Shown piece by piece: positions 1 through 10,224 of a DNA stretch of 59,538 nucleotides. A program made the position numbers and the translations under genes. Origin of the DNA: Halothiobacillus sp. GTDB taxonomy: Bacteria; Pseudomonadota; Gammaproteobacteria; Halothiobacillales; Halothiobacillaceae. A model generated the notes under the pieces. It made no database searches. It was not told the origin of the DNA and saw only the letters and a list, made by a program, of their open reading frames with translations. Numbering within the stretch: the first letter of the stretch is position 1; every line of letters starts with the position of its first letter. The DNA lies in NCBI GenBank assembly GCA_011389965.1, contig JAABTF010000010.1, forward strand, positions 1-59,538, in the 5' to 3' direction.

Positions 1-661
1 CGCGGCCGACATAGAGCAGCAGTGGTGCCTCGGCTGGGATGGCGTGTTGCACCCGGAAGTCGCTGGCGGCCGCCTCCGTCGCCGGGTCTGCCATCGACAG
101 GCCGGTGGGAATCACAGTCATCGGAGTGGTCACGCCGTAGTCGAGCAGGGCCTCCTTCATCGGTGCCGAGGGCACCACGAGCCGATCGACCGCGTTGCAT
201 TGCCCCCGAGACCACGCCCGCGCCAGTCGCCGCAGCCACGCTGAGGGCAGCAGCGGGACGTACTTGTCGGCATATTCCTCGAAGAAGGTGTGGTAGGTCT
301 CGGTCAGCGGCACACCCAGTTGCCGGGCAATGCGTCGGCCAGCGTAATGGGCGACAAAGGGGGTGTGCACGTGGACGACGTCGACATCTTCGGTCATTAG
401 TCTCGGCACCTGGCGCATCAGCGCGCCCCAGCGCATGAGTCGATCCTCCGGGTCGAGCGGTGCGCGCCGGGAAGGGATGCGCACCACGTCCCACTCGTTG
501 AGCGCGGTTGTGCCGGCACCGGGCTGATCAAGCGGGTACTCGGGGCAGAGGAGTGTCACGCGGTGTCCCCCTTCGAGCAACTGCTGACGAAAGCTCTGGA
601 TCGAAGTGGATACCCCATTGATGCGGGGAAAGAAGACGTCGGCAATCATCAGGATGTGCAA
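1..661 (-). CDS. Group-4 glycosyltransferase, N-terminal part (cut by window start)
   Basis: Reading leftward from a TTG at 661 gives an open frame of 220 codons that runs off the window. It begins L/M-HILMIADVFFPRINGVST, the typical first strand and glycine-rich loop of GT4 glycosyltransferases, and later has HVHTPFVAHYAGRR and an ETYHTFFEEYADKY stretch typical of glycolipid-forming GT4 enzymes (SQD2, glycosyl-diacylglycerol synthases). The C-terminal nucleotide-sugar domain is missing because of the window edge. The TTG start is supported by an AAGGAG motif about 9 nt upstream and by the absence of a suitable ATG. The gene is divergent from fabD, with about 140 bp between them. A role in transferring sugar to a lipid acceptor at the inner membrane is family inference; the acceptor cannot be read here. 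Confidence 0.85.
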   Translation of the reverse strand, partial: MHILMIADVFFPRINGVSTSIQSFRQQLLEGGHRVTLLCPEYPLDQPGAGTTALNEWDVVRIPSRRAPLDPEDRLMRWGALMRQVPRLMTEDVDVVHVHTPFVAHYAGRRIARQLGVPLTETYHTFFEEYADKYVPLLPSAWLRRLARAWSRGQCNAVDRLVVPSAPMKEALLDYGVTTPMTVIPTGLSMADPATEAAASDFRVQHAIPAEAPLLLYVGR

Positions 662-802
662 AATGGAGGCTCCTTCGTCGGGGTTGCGACCGGCATCCAG
701 TCATTGTTCCATTCGCTTGTGACCGTCCGGTGTCGGTGTCGCGGCCGGGTTGTAGGGCGCTGTGATACCATCGCGCCGTTTTTCAATCGGCGAGACGTGA
801 TC

Positions 803-1729
803 ATGATTGCAGGGGTGTTTCCGGGGCAGGGTTCCCAGTCGATCGGCATGGCCAGCGGCTGGGGCGAACACGAGGATGTCGCGCAGGCGGTATTCGATCG
901 CGCCAGTGATGTGCTGGGCTACGATCTCTGGGCGTTGGTCGCCGCGGGTGAGCCCGCGGCACTGAACCAGACCGAGCGAACCCAGCCGGCGATGCTGGCT
1001 GCAGACGTCGCGGCTTGGCATATCTGGCGCCAACACGGCGGCGCGGCACCCGTCGCCTTCGCCGGTCACAGCCTGGGTGAATACGCCGCCTTGGTCGCCG
1101 CCGAGTCAATCGACTTCGAGGCAGCCGTTGCACTGGTCGCCCAGCGCGGTCGCCTGATGCAGTCCGCCGTGGCCGAAGGCCAGGGCGCCATGGCCGCCGT
1201 GCTGGGTCTGGATGACGAAGCCGTGCGCGGGGTATGCGAACAGGCGGCCGAGGGCCAGGTCTGCGAAGCGGTTAACTTCAATGCCCCGGGGCAGATCGTG
1301 ATTGCCGGTGATCGCGCCGCGGTCGAGCGCGCCGAGGTCATCGCCGGCGAGCAGGGTGCCAAGCGGTTCGTGCTGTTGCCGGTGAGCGTGCCCTCGCATT
1401 CCTCGTTGATGCGCGATGCGGCCGAGGAACTGCGGGGCGAGATCGCCAAGGTCGAACTGCGTCGTCCCACCGTTCCGGTGATTCACAATGCCGATGCGCT
1501 CAGTCATGAGAACCCCGAGGCCATCGCCACGGCATTGGTCGAGCAGCTTTACCGTCCGGTGCAGTGGGTGGCCTGCGTCAAGGCGATGCAGGCGATGGGC
1601 GCCAGTGAACAACTCGAGTTCGGTCCTGGGAAGGTGCTGACCGGGCTGGCGCGTCGGATCGATCGCAGCATGGGCGCCAAGGCCGTCTTCGACCAAGCCA
1701 CACTGGAAAAGGCGCTGGGCACGGCATAA
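803..1729 (+). CDS. fabD: Malonyl-CoA:ACP transacylase FabD
   Basis: A cytosolic enzyme that moves malonyl from CoA to acyl carrier protein for fatty-acid elongation. The 308-residue product opens with IAGVFPGQGSQ, has the nucleophile elbow GHSLGEY with Ser90, and His199 in VPSHSSLM, matching the Ser/His pair of FabD. The frame is open from 563, but homology begins only at the ATG at 803; a GTG two codons earlier is possible. It is followed at 41 bp by fabG, in the usual fabD-fabG-acpP-fabF order. The fabH, plsX and rpmF genes that often precede fabD are absent here and replaced by a divergent glycosyltransferase. Confidence 0.97.
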   Translation: MIAGVFPGQGSQSIGMASGWGEHEDVAQAVFDRASDVLGYDLWALVAAGEPAALNQTERTQPAMLAADVAAWHIWRQHGGAAPVAFAGHSLGEYAALVAAESIDFEAAVALVAQRGRLMQSAVAEGQGAMAAVLGLDDEAVRGVCEQAAEGQVCEAVNFNAPGQIVIAGDRAAVERAEVIAGEQGAKRFVLLPVSVPSHSSLMRDAAEELRGEIAKVELRRPTVPVIHNADALSHENPEAIATALVEQLYRPVQWVACVKAMQAMGASEQLEFGPGKVLTGLARRIDRSMGAKAVFDQATLEKALGTA

Positions 1730-1770
1730 GCCTGGCCGGAGCAAAAGAACAGCAAACACGAGGAAGACTC

Positions 1771-2529
1771 ATGTCTGAACAAGCTGCAGAATTCGCCAAT
1801 CTCGAAGGACGTGTGGCGCTGGTCACCGGTGCCTCGCGTGGTATCGGTGCGGCCATCGCCGATGCGCTGGTGTCTGCCGGGGCCACCGTGGTCGGCACGG
1901 CCACCTCGGAGAAGGGTGCCGCGGCCATTGACGAGCGCCTGGGCGAGCATGGCGCCGGCATGGCGCTGGATGTCACCCAGGCAGACCAGGTCGATGCGGT
2001 GATCAAGGAGATCGAGTCGCGCTTCGGTCCGGTCGGCGTGCTGGTCAACAATGCCGGTATCACCCGTGACACCCTGTTGATGCGCATGAAGGAAGACGAC
2101 TGGGATCAGATCATCGAGACCAACCTGACCTCGGTGTTCCGTCTCTCGCAGAAGGTGATGCGTTCCATGGCCAAGGCCCGTTGGGGACGGATCATCTCGA
2201 TCGCCTCCGTGGTGGGATCGATGGGCAATGCCGGTCAGACCAACTATGCCGCGGCCAAGGCCGGGATCATGGGCTTTTCCAAGTCGCTGGCTCGTGAGTT
2301 GGGCGGCCGTGGCGTCACCGTCAATGTCGTCGCTCCCGGCTTTATCGAGACCGACATGACTCGCGATCTGCCGGACGCACAGAAGGAAGCACTGCTGGGC
2401 AGCATCCCCAATGGCCGACTCGGCCAGCCGGAGGAAATCGCCAGCGCCGTGCGCTTTCTGGCCGCCCCGGAGGCCGCCTACATCAACGGCCAGACCCTCC
2501 ACGTGAACGGCGGCATGTACATGGCCTAA
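1771..2529 (+). CDS. fabG: 3-oxoacyl-ACP reductase FabG
   Basis: NADPH-dependent reduction of 3-oxoacyl-ACP to 3-hydroxyacyl-ACP in type II fatty-acid synthesis. The 252-residue short-chain dehydrogenase has the GASRGIG nucleotide loop near residue 20, the NNAG motif, and the catalytic Ser-Tyr-Lys set with Tyr159 and Lys163 in NYAAAKAG. The C-terminal [14 protein letters not shown] is diagnostic of FabG within the SDR superfamily. The ATG follows GAGGAAG at a good distance. It is about 8 residues longer at the N-terminus than the E. coli enzyme. Confidence 0.97.
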   Translation: MSEQAAEFANLEGRVALVTGASRGIGAAIADALVSAGATVVGTATSEKGAAAIDERLGEHGAGMALDVTQADQVDAVIKEIESRFGPVGVLVNNAGITRDTLLMRMKEDDWDQIIETNLTSVFRLSQKVMRSMAKARWGRIISIASVVGSMGNAGQTNYAAAKAGIMGFSKSLARELGGRGVTVNVVAPGFIETDMTRDLPDAQKEALLGSIPNGRLGQPEEIASAVRFLAAPEAAYINGQTLHVNGGMYMA

Positions 2530-2583
2530 AGCCGGTCAGCAGGGAGGTCCGCCGGCTGCTTTTGGGCGGCAGGATATTTTTAT

Positions 2584-2612
2584 TTGGCCTCTCTGGCGGT
2601 TTTCAATAGAAT
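2584..2612 (+). promoter_or_regulatory. Predicted sigma-70 promoter of acpP
   Basis: TTGGCC (2584-2589) and TAGAAT (2607-2612) are separated by 17 bp, about 80 bp upstream of the acpP start. An internal promoter at acpP is expected because ACP is needed in much larger amount than the neighbouring enzymes. Confidence 0.6.
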
Positions 2613-2692
2613 GCCGGGCAGTGTTGGCCCGGGGCTCCCGGGCCGTATGTTTTTTGTTAAGCAGTGTATGTATCAGAAGAGGTCCGATACGA

Positions 2693-2932
2693 ATGAGCAA
2701 CGTTGAAGAACGCGTCAAGAAGATTGTTGTTGAGCAGTTGGGCGTCAAGGAAGAAGAAGTCACCAATGAAGCTTCATTCGTCGACGACCTCGGCGCAGAC
2801 TCCCTCGACACCGTTGAACTGGTAATGGCTCTGGAAGAAGAGTTCGAGTGCGAGATTCCGGACGAAGACGCCGAGAAGATCACCACCGTTCAGCAGGCCA
2901 TCGACTACGTGAACAACCACAAGGACGCCTGA
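2693..2932 (+). CDS. acpP: Acyl carrier protein AcpP
   Basis: A 79-residue acidic carrier protein that holds the growing acyl chain on a phosphopantetheine arm. The [10 protein letters not shown] motif places the modified serine at residue 37. Sequence and length match AcpP closely (begins [18 protein letters not shown]). The frame is open upstream from 2621, but the ATG at 2693 matches the family start exactly and has its own promoter at 2584-2612. Codons here are simpler and more A/T-rich than in neighbours, as expected for a very highly expressed gene. A hairpin terminator follows. Confidence 0.98.
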   Translation: MSNVEERVKKIVVEQLGVKEEEVTNEASFVDDLGADSLDTVELVMALEEEFECEIPDEDAEKITTVQQAIDYVNNHKDA

Positions 2933-2974
2933 TCAGGCCCTTGTGCGTCTCACAGGCGTCGAGCTTGTGATCTG

Positions 2975-3020
2975 AAAACCGTGTGTCGGCCTTCCCTGGG
3001 AGGTCGATCGCGGTTTTTTA
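2975..3020 (+). terminator. Intrinsic terminator after acpP
   Basis: AAAACCG pairs with CGGTTTT across an inner stem (TCGGCCT with AGGTCGA, one G-T pair) and ends in a run of six T. It lies 42 bp after the acpP stop and before fabF, so acpP can be transcribed as a short separate message. Confidence 0.75.
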
Positions 3021-3116
3021 ATTGGCGGTCGGTGATACCGTCGACGGCCACGAGAACACAACCGCCAGACGCCCGGTCCCGATCGGCGCCACCCAACCGA
3101 ACTGGAAACGAGAGCC

Positions 3117-4364
<1,248 letters not shown>

Positions 4365-4419
4365 TGACGGCGGCCCACGTCACGCCATTCCCCATTCGCG
4401 TCAATCGGGTGGATGCCGC

Positions 4420-5847
4420 ATGGCCGCCGTCCCCGTAGTCACTCGCCTGGCCGGCGTCGCGCCTGTCCTCGCCGATGTGGTGGTCGAGGCCGGTGCCTCT
4501 GCCAGTCACCTGTTCGAGAGCGTCGCCGCCGGTGGGCCGCTTAGCCGCTGGTCGCTGCTGTTCTCTGCCTCGACTGAGCGGCTGGTATCCCCCGCCGGCG
4601 ACCGCCCTTTTCTCGAGGCCTTCCAGCACACGGTTTCCGATCGGCAGGCCGATGCCGAGATCGACTGGAGGCAATGGCTGGCGGATCAGGGTCTGGATGC
4701 CGCGTTCCCCTTCGTGGGTGGGTGGAGCTTTTTTCTCGCCTACGAGATGGCCGGCGAGATCGAGCCCACCCTGGATCTGCCGGCGTTTGCATTGGGGGAG
4801 GAGAGCGGCTTTCCCCGAGCGGTGGCCGAGTACCACCCGGCGGCCATCGTGCGCGATCATCTGGCCGGAGAGGACGTGCTCGTTCATGACGGCAGCGCGG
4901 CGGGCGCGCGCCTGGCGGGCGACTTGCTGACCGCGCGGGATGCCGTGGCCCGAGCCGGGAGGCCGGCCGATTCGCCCCCCTCGGCGCTGGCCGGTCTCAC
5001 GCCGCCGGACGGGGCCGCCTATCGTGCCGGCGTGCACCGGGTGCGCGAGTACCTGTTTGCCGGGGATGTCTTCCAGGCCAATCTCTCGCACGCCTGGCAT
5101 TTCGAGCTGGCGGCGGGCGTGGACGGCGAGGCCGTCTATCGCTCGCTGTGCCAGCGCAACCCGGCCCCCTTCGCCGCCTGGTACCGTCAGCCCGAGGGCG
5201 AGATCCTCAGTTCGTCACCCGAACGGCTGGTGCGCGTGGCCGAGGGCTGGGCCGAGACGCGCCCCATAGCGGGCACTCGTCGTCGTGATGCCGACCCGGA
5301 GCGCGATCGAGTGCTCGTGGACCAGTTGCAGGCCCATCCCAAGGAACGTGCCGAGCACGTGATGCTTATCGACCTGGAGCGCAATGACCTGGGCCGGGTG
5401 TGTCTGCCCGGTACCGTCGAGGTCGACGAACTGATGGTGGTCGAATCCTATACCCACGTTCATCACTTGGTTTCGAACATCGTCGGTCGTCTGCCGGATG
5501 GCCGCTCGCCGCTGGAGGCACTGGCCGCCTGTTTTCCGGGCGGGACGATCACGGGGTGCCCCAAGGTGCGCTGTCTGGAGATCCTGGCCGAGCTGGAACA
5601 GACGGGGCGCGGTCCTTATACCGGCAGCCTCGGTTATCTGAGCAATCACGGCCAACTGGACAGCAATATCCTTATCCGCAGCGTGTTCCTCGGTCCCGAC
5701 GGGCGCGGCGAATTTCGCACCGGCGCGGGCATCGTGGCCGACTCCAGGCCCGAGCACGAGCTCCAGGAAACCTATCAGAAGGCCCGGGGCGTGCTGGATG
5801 CGCTGGGGGGTGCGGAGGCACTCGAATTAGGTCGTCCACGGCCATGA
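4420..5847 (+). CDS. pabB: Aminodeoxychorismate synthase component I PabB
   Basis: Converts chorismate and ammonia to 4-amino-4-deoxychorismate for folate synthesis. The 475-residue chorismate-binding protein has FQANLSHAW, SSPERLV, the TRPIAGTRRR motif, HLMLIDLERNDLGRV-type helix residues, and FPGGTITGCPKVRCLE near the C-terminus. The adjacent pabC supports PabB rather than TrpE. The PIAGT motif has Ala where E. coli PabB has the covalent-catalysis lysine (PIKGT), as in a subgroup of PabB and in TrpE. The ATG at 4420 is the first reasonable start in frame. The stop overlaps pabC by ATGA, implying translational coupling. Confidence 0.93.
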   Translation: MAAVPVVTRLAGVAPVLADVVVEAGASASHLFESVAAGGPLSRWSLLFSASTERLVSPAGDRPFLEAFQHTVSDRQADAEIDWRQWLADQGLDAAFPFVGGWSFFLAYEMAGEIEPTLDLPAFALGEESGFPRAVAEYHPAAIVRDHLAGEDVLVHDGSAAGARLAGDLLTARDAVARAGRPADSPPSALAGLTPPDGAAYRAGVHRVREYLFAGDVFQANLSHAWHFELAAGVDGEAVYRSLCQRNPAPFAAWYRQPEGEILSSSPERLVRVAEGWAETRPIAGTRRRDADPERDRVLVDQLQAHPKERAEHVMLIDLERNDLGRVCLPGTVEVDELMVVESYTHVHHLVSNIVGRLPDGRSPLEALAACFPGGTITGCPKVRCLEILAELEQTGRGPYTGSLGYLSNHGQLDSNILIRSVFLGPDGRGEFRTGAGIVADSRPEHELQETYQKARGVLDALGGAEALELGRPRP

Positions 5848-6707
5848 TCCCACAGACAGTTTCACTCGCGGATCGGGGGCTGGCATTCGGTGATGGGCTG
5901 TTCGAGACCCTGTTCATCCATCACGGCCGCCCCGTCGCGTTGGGGGATCACCTGGCCCGACTGCGATGGGGCTTGCGGCAGTTGGGCCTGCCGGAGCCCA
6001 GTGGTGAGCGGGTATTGGCCGTGCTGGCGGAGGCCATTGAGCCGGGGCGCAGTGGCGTGTGCAAGCTCATGGTCACGGCGGGGGACGGTCCGCGCGGCTA
6101 CCGTCGGCCCGTTCGGCCGGAGTTGACCGTGGTGGCCCGCTTCGGCTCTCTGCCTGCACCGCCTGACGGCGCGCTGGCCGTGACGGTCAGCCCCATTCCC
6201 GTCGTGGGAATTCCCGACCAGCGCGGGCTCAAGCACCTCAATCGGCTGCCCCAGGTGCTCGCTCAACAAGCACTCGCTTCCGGGGCGACGGAAGCCTTGA
6301 TGCGGGACGGCGCGGGCCGAGTGGTTTCGGGTACCATGAGCAACCTGTTTTGGCGCGAGGGCCGCCGTTGGCTCACCCCGCCGCTGGTCGACGGTATGGT
6401 TGCCGGTACCCGGCGGGCCTGGTGGATCGAGCGGCTCGGCGCCGAGGCCGTTCCTTGCGGAGTGGGGCGGCTGGCGGCTGCCAGCGAGGCCTTTTGCTGT
6501 AATGCCGTATCCGCCTGGCGACCGATCGCCTCGCTACTGGGGCGATCATTGACCGTGCCCGACCAGCCTCCCGGAGGTAGAGGCCGTGCGCTCCTTGTTG
6601 ACGGCTTCTGGCAGCCGGACGAAGGCCAACGGCTGGAGCCATCGATCTGGCACGGGGCCCTGGACGAGAGCGATTGGGCGCGCGTGGCGCGCCGGGAACG
6701 GCAGTAA
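5844..6707 (+). CDS. pabC: Aminodeoxychorismate lyase PabC
   Basis: PLP enzyme that releases pyruvate from aminodeoxychorismate to give p-aminobenzoate. The 287-residue fold-type IV protein begins MIPQTVSLADRGLAFGDGLFET, the family signature, and has the PLP lysine at residue 130 in GLKHLNRLPQ. SGTMSNLFW matches the cofactor-phosphate region. It starts inside the pabB stop (ATGA). The C-terminus is slightly longer than in E. coli PabC (269 residues). Confidence 0.95.
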   Translation: MIPQTVSLADRGLAFGDGLFETLFIHHGRPVALGDHLARLRWGLRQLGLPEPSGERVLAVLAEAIEPGRSGVCKLMVTAGDGPRGYRRPVRPELTVVARFGSLPAPPDGALAVTVSPIPVVGIPDQRGLKHLNRLPQVLAQQALASGATEALMRDGAGRVVSGTMSNLFWREGRRWLTPPLVDGMVAGTRRAWWIERLGAEAVPCGVGRLAAASEAFCCNAVSAWRPIASLLGRSLTVPDQPPGGRGRALLVDGFWQPDEGQRLEPSIWHGALDESDWARVARRERQ

Positions 6708-6764
6708 AGGGCGATTGGGCCCTTGCGCTCAATCGCGGGTGAACACAATACTTCGGAGTCATCA

Positions 6765-7790
6765 ATGCGGCGAGCCCTTGGGGTTTTCTTGATCTGGATG
6801 GTCGGCATGGCGCTGCTCCTGGTGCTGGTGCTGGGCGTCGGCCAGGCGTACCGCTACTGGACCATGCCGGTGGTGAACGAGGCCACGCCGCTGCAAATCC
6901 AAAGCGGTGAATCGATGCGGGACGTGGCGCGGACCATTCACGCCGAACGGCCCGAGTTGCCCGCCGAGGTGATCTATTGGACGGCGCGTTTCCGCGGTCA
7001 GGCGCGGCAAATCCGGGCCGGCGAATACCAGATCGCACCGGGCGAGCGCCTGACCGTTCTGCTGGACCGGTTGGTTGCCGGTGATGTGGTCGAGTACCGC
7101 GTCACCGTGCCCGAGGGCGTGACCGCCGCCGATTTTCTCCAGCGACTCGCCGATGCCCCCCGTATTCGGCGCACGCTCGATGCCCTCTCTCCGCAGGCCG
7201 TGATCGAGGCCTTGGCCTTGCCAGTCGACCACCTCGAGGGCTGGCTCTATCCCGATACCTATCATTATCCCGCCGGGACCACGGATCGGGCGATCATTCG
7301 TCAGGCTCATGCCCTGATGCGCGAGCAACTGCAGGCCGCCTGGGAGCAGCGGGCCGACGATCTGCCGATCGACTCCCCCTACGAGGCTCTGATCCTCGCC
7401 TCCGTGATCGAGAAGGAGACTGCCGTGCCCGGCGAGCGTGATCGCATCGCGGGGGTGTTCGTCAACCGGCTCGAGCGCGGCATGCGTCTACAGACCGATC
7501 CGACGGTCATCTACGGACTGGGGGACGATTACCGCGGCGCCCTGACGGTCAGCCAGCTCAAGCGCGACACGCCGTACAACACCTATACCCGCGGCGGTCT
7601 GCCGCCCACCCCGATTGCCTTGCCGTCCCGGGCCGCATTGATCGCGGCCACTCAGCCGGCGCAGACCGACGCGCTGTTCTTCGTCGCCGACGGTACCGGC
7701 GGGCACCATTTCTCCCGCACCCTTCGCGAGCACAACCGTGCCGTGAGCCGCTGGCGCGCCCACGAACGCGGCGAGAGGGAATCGCCATGA
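6765..7790 (+). CDS. mltG: Endolytic murein transglycosylase MltG
   Basis: Inner-membrane enzyme that cleaves nascent glycan strands and sets their length. The 341-residue product has one N-terminal membrane helix (about residues 7-27), a LysM-like segment, and the YceG catalytic domain with Glu216 in SVIEKET, followed by FVNRLERGMRLQTDPTVIYG and YNTYTRGGLPPTPIA. An in-frame ATG lies at 6723, but the start at 6765 gives the normal family N-terminus directly before the membrane segment. The stop overlaps tmk by ATGA, in the conserved pabC-mltG-tmk-holB order. Confidence 0.95.
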   Translation: MRRALGVFLIWMVGMALLLVLVLGVGQAYRYWTMPVVNEATPLQIQSGESMRDVARTIHAERPELPAEVIYWTARFRGQARQIRAGEYQIAPGERLTVLLDRLVAGDVVEYRVTVPEGVTAADFLQRLADAPRIRRTLDALSPQAVIEALALPVDHLEGWLYPDTYHYPAGTTDRAIIRQAHALMREQLQAAWEQRADDLPIDSPYEALILASVIEKETAVPGERDRIAGVFVNRLERGMRLQTDPTVIYGLGDDYRGALTVSQLKRDTPYNTYTRGGLPPTPIALPSRAALIAATQPAQTDALFFVADGTGGHHFSRTLREHNRAVSRWRAHERGERESP

Positions 7791-8422
7791 CGCAGGCGAT
7801 CGACTCCACGGACTTCATTACCCTCGAGGGGCTTGAGGGCGCGGGCAAGTCCACGGCCATGGCCTTCGTGCGCGAGTGGTTCGAGGCCCGTGACCGGCAG
7901 GTGACTTGTACTCGCGAGCCCGGCGGCACCCCCCTGGCCGAACAGTTGCGCGACGTACTCAAGGCCGTGCGCGACGAGCCGGTGGCCGAACCCACCGAAT
8001 TGCTGCTGATGTTCGCCGCCCGGGCGCAGCATGTCGAGCGCGTCATCCGGCCCGCACTGTCGGCCGGGGGTGTGGTGATCTGCGACCGGTTCACGGACTC
8101 TTCACGTGCCTACCAGGGGGCCGGGCGGGGCCTGTCGGCCGAGGTGATCGAGCAGTTGGCGGCCATCGCCCATGCCGATTGCAATCCCGGCCTGACCTTC
8201 TGGCTCGACGTGCCCGTCGCCCTGGGACTCGAACGCGCAGCGGCCCGCGAGACCGCCGATCGGTTCGAGCGCGAGGCGCTGGCCTTCTTCGAGCGCGTAC
8301 GCGGTGGTTTCGCCGCACTGGCCGCCCGTTTTCCCGATCGCATCGTGCAGATCGACGGCACGCAGCCCCTGCCTGCCGTGCGCGCGCAAATCGAATCCAC
8401 GCTGGAGGCTCGGTATGGCTGA
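7787..8422 (+). CDS. tmk: Thymidylate kinase
   Basis: Phosphorylates dTMP to dTDP. The 211-residue protein has the P-loop EGLEGAGKST (residues 14-23), the nucleotide-binding CTREPGGT, and the DRFTDSSRAYQG motif. The lid region near residue 145 (AAARETADRFE) is of the E. coli class. It starts by ATGA overlap with mltG and overlaps holB by 8 bp, so the three genes are probably translated together. Confidence 0.96.
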   Translation: MTQAIDSTDFITLEGLEGAGKSTAMAFVREWFEARDRQVTCTREPGGTPLAEQLRDVLKAVRDEPVAEPTELLLMFAARAQHVERVIRPALSAGGVVICDRFTDSSRAYQGAGRGLSAEVIEQLAAIAHADCNPGLTFWLDVPVALGLERAAARETADRFEREALAFFERVRGGFAALAARFPDRIVQIDGTQPLPAVRAQIESTLEARYG

Positions 8423-9470
8423 ACGACGCACGGCTGAGGCGCCGGCGCTTGCCGGCAATGCCGAGCAGCGACTGATCAGTGACCCTGCGACGATCGAAGG
8501 GGCGCCCTGGGTGCGCGATGCCTGGAGCCAGCTCGAACGTCTGGTAGACACCGGCCGGCTGCCGCATGGGCTGCTTCTGCATGGTCGGATGGGCGCACCC
8601 ATGACGGCACTGGTGGAAACCCTGGCACGTCGCCTGATCTGTCACCAGCCGCGCGAGGGCTGGCCTTGCGATGAATGCTCGGCCTGCCGTCAGGCCGAGC
8701 AGGGCAGCTTCCCCGACATCAGCCGATTGGCCGACGACCCCGCCCACCGCGACATTCCCGTCGACGTGATCCGCGATCTGATCGCGGGCGCCTGGTTTAC
8801 CCGTTACGGGAAGGTGCGGCTGGTGTTGATCGAGCGTATCGAGCGACTCAACCGGTCATCGGGTAACGCCCTGCTCAAGTTGCTCGAGGAGCCGCCTGAT
8901 TCCATGCAGTTCCTCTGCACCGTCGAGCAGATAGATCGTCTGCTGCCGACGATCCGTTCGCGTCTCCAGCGCTTGCGGCTGCGTGAGCCCCGCCAGTCCG
9001 AGCTGGCGGAATGGTGGCGTAAGAGCCTGAACTGCACTGCCGAAGATGCCAACTTGCTGGCATTCGCCGACGATCCCAGTTGGGTCGAGGAGGGCGAACT
9101 GGTATTCGACTGGGAGGCCGTAACCGGGGTCTGGGTGGAATTGAGCAATCGCCGCGGCAATCCTTTGGGCATGATCGGGCCGTGGTTGGCGTTGCCGCGT
9201 CCGATGCTGGCACGCTGGCTGTTGCGCCTCTGGGCGGCGGTGGCCCGCCGGCAGGCGGGGCTGGAGGGCGACCTGCCGCAGGCACTCGAGCCGGCCGTCG
9301 ACCAACTGGCCAAGGCCCATGATGCGGCCCAGTGGCTGGCGGTGCAGACGCGGCTGGTGCGTTTTGCCGTGGAGGCGGGCCACCCGTTGCACCCGGAATT
9401 ATCGGTCGAGCAGCTGGCACTCGACCTGGTGGATCCCCGGTTGGCACGACGTCTCGAACCGATTGTCTGA
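8415..9470 (+). CDS. holB: DNA polymerase III delta-prime subunit HolB
   Basis: Clamp-loader subunit of the replicase. The 351-residue product has an AAA+-like fold with a zinc module formed by Cys76, Cys85, Cys88 and Cys91 (spacing 9-3-3, as in E. coli), and the sensor/arginine-finger region SSGNALLKLLEEPPD. As in other delta-prime subunits, the P-loop region (LLLHGRMGAPM) lacks a functional Walker lysine. The first ATG after the tmk stop region is at 8415; longer frames upstream overlap tmk too far to be likely. Confidence 0.93.
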   Translation: MAERRTAEAPALAGNAEQRLISDPATIEGAPWVRDAWSQLERLVDTGRLPHGLLLHGRMGAPMTALVETLARRLICHQPREGWPCDECSACRQAEQGSFPDISRLADDPAHRDIPVDVIRDLIAGAWFTRYGKVRLVLIERIERLNRSSGNALLKLLEEPPDSMQFLCTVEQIDRLLPTIRSRLQRLRLREPRQSELAEWWRKSLNCTAEDANLLAFADDPSWVEEGELVFDWEAVTGVWVELSNRRGNPLGMIGPWLALPRPMLARWLLRLWAAVARRQAGLEGDLPQALEPAVDQLAKAHDAAQWLAVQTRLVRFAVEAGHPLHPELSVEQLALDLVDPRLARRLEPIV

Positions 9471-9485
9471 TCCTGGCTGGGACTC

Positions 9486-9769
9486 AGGGAAACGCTGCAC
9501 GGTTCGATGGCATCTCTGGGCTCGCGGATTTGTTCGTAATCAAGGTGCCGGGCCGAAGACGGGCCCAGCGCGAGGACTCGGGCCCGTCGAGGGGGCGGCA
9601 ACGCCGAGTGCGGGCAAACCCGCGAGCCCCGTCCGGGCGGGCCGCCAAGGACCCACCTGCGGCGTTGCGCTCCTTGTGAAGTGCGACGGCCCTTCACGGC
9701 GGACTGCGCCTTGCATCTGGGCCCTTGGCGGTCCCGCAGAGACGCCATCGAACCGTGCAGCGTTTCCCT
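9486..9769. repeat. MITE-like inverted-repeat element, copy 1
   Basis: A 284-bp non-coding segment bounded by a perfect 26-bp inverted repeat (9486-9511 and 9744-9769), beginning AGGGAAAC; pairing continues inward for about 8 more bases with one mismatch. It fills the holB-pilZ gap, where gammaproteobacteria usually have little spacing. The inner right part (about 9655-9720) closely matches the same part of the element at 19439-19712, for example GCGGCGTTGC and GCGCCTTGCATCTG. No transposase and no clear target-site duplication are visible. Short open frames crossing it are not genes. It could be a mobile non-autonomous element or a structured RNA/attenuator. Confidence 0.75.
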
Positions 9770-9837
9770 AGCGGTATGCGCCGGGCCCGCAATGCCGTTA
9801 GACTGTGTCCAGTCAACCGATCACGAGGGAGCACGTC

Positions 9838-10203
9838 ATGTCAGCGGTGCGGCAAGCAGGAGGCGGCCTGGGTGGAGGCATGATCCACCACAACATTCCG
9901 GACAAGGACACGCTCTACAAGTCCTACATGCCGTTCGTGAAGAATGGCGGGATCTTCATCCCCGGCCACACGCAGATACCCATGGGCAAGGAGATCTTCC
10001 TCACCCTGACATTGATGGGTAGCCCCGAGCGCCTCGCGGTGGCAGCCAAGGTGGTGTGGATCACTCCGGCCGGTGCGCAGAGCGGCAAAACGGCCGGCAT
10101 CGGTGTGCAATTCGGCCAAATGGACCAGGGGCGCACCCGTCAGCAAATCGAGACATATCTCGCCGGGGCCCTGGAAAAGGAAACCCCGACATACACCATG
10201 TGA
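9838..10203 (+). CDS. PilZ-domain protein
   Basis: A 121-residue single PilZ-domain protein of the type found between holB and tatD in gammaproteobacteria, where Pseudomonas PilZ is needed for type IV pilus assembly. Visible features are the first strand and turn YMPFVKNGGIFIPG, a KVVWITPAG turn, and GIGVQFGQMD near the end. The c-di-GMP-binding RxxxR and DxSxxG motifs of other PilZ domains are not recognisable, consistent with the non-binding PilZ subgroup. The ATG at 9838 is preceded by GGGAG; a longer frame from 9805 has no such site. Confidence 0.88.
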   Translation: MSAVRQAGGGLGGGMIHHNIPDKDTLYKSYMPFVKNGGIFIPGHTQIPMGKEIFLTLTLMGSPERLAVAAKVVWITPAGAQSGKTAGIGVQFGQMDQGRTRQQIETYLAGALEKETPTYTM

Positions 10204-10224
10204 CCGCCACTCCACAGGTACGTC

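Noticed and set aside
9486-9769. Insertion sequence with transposase
   Set aside because: The segment is only 284 bp and codes for nothing; only a non-autonomous element fits.
9319-9771. Open frames across the first inverted-repeat element
   Set aside because: They overlap holB out of frame and then a non-coding repeat; no homology or ribosome site.
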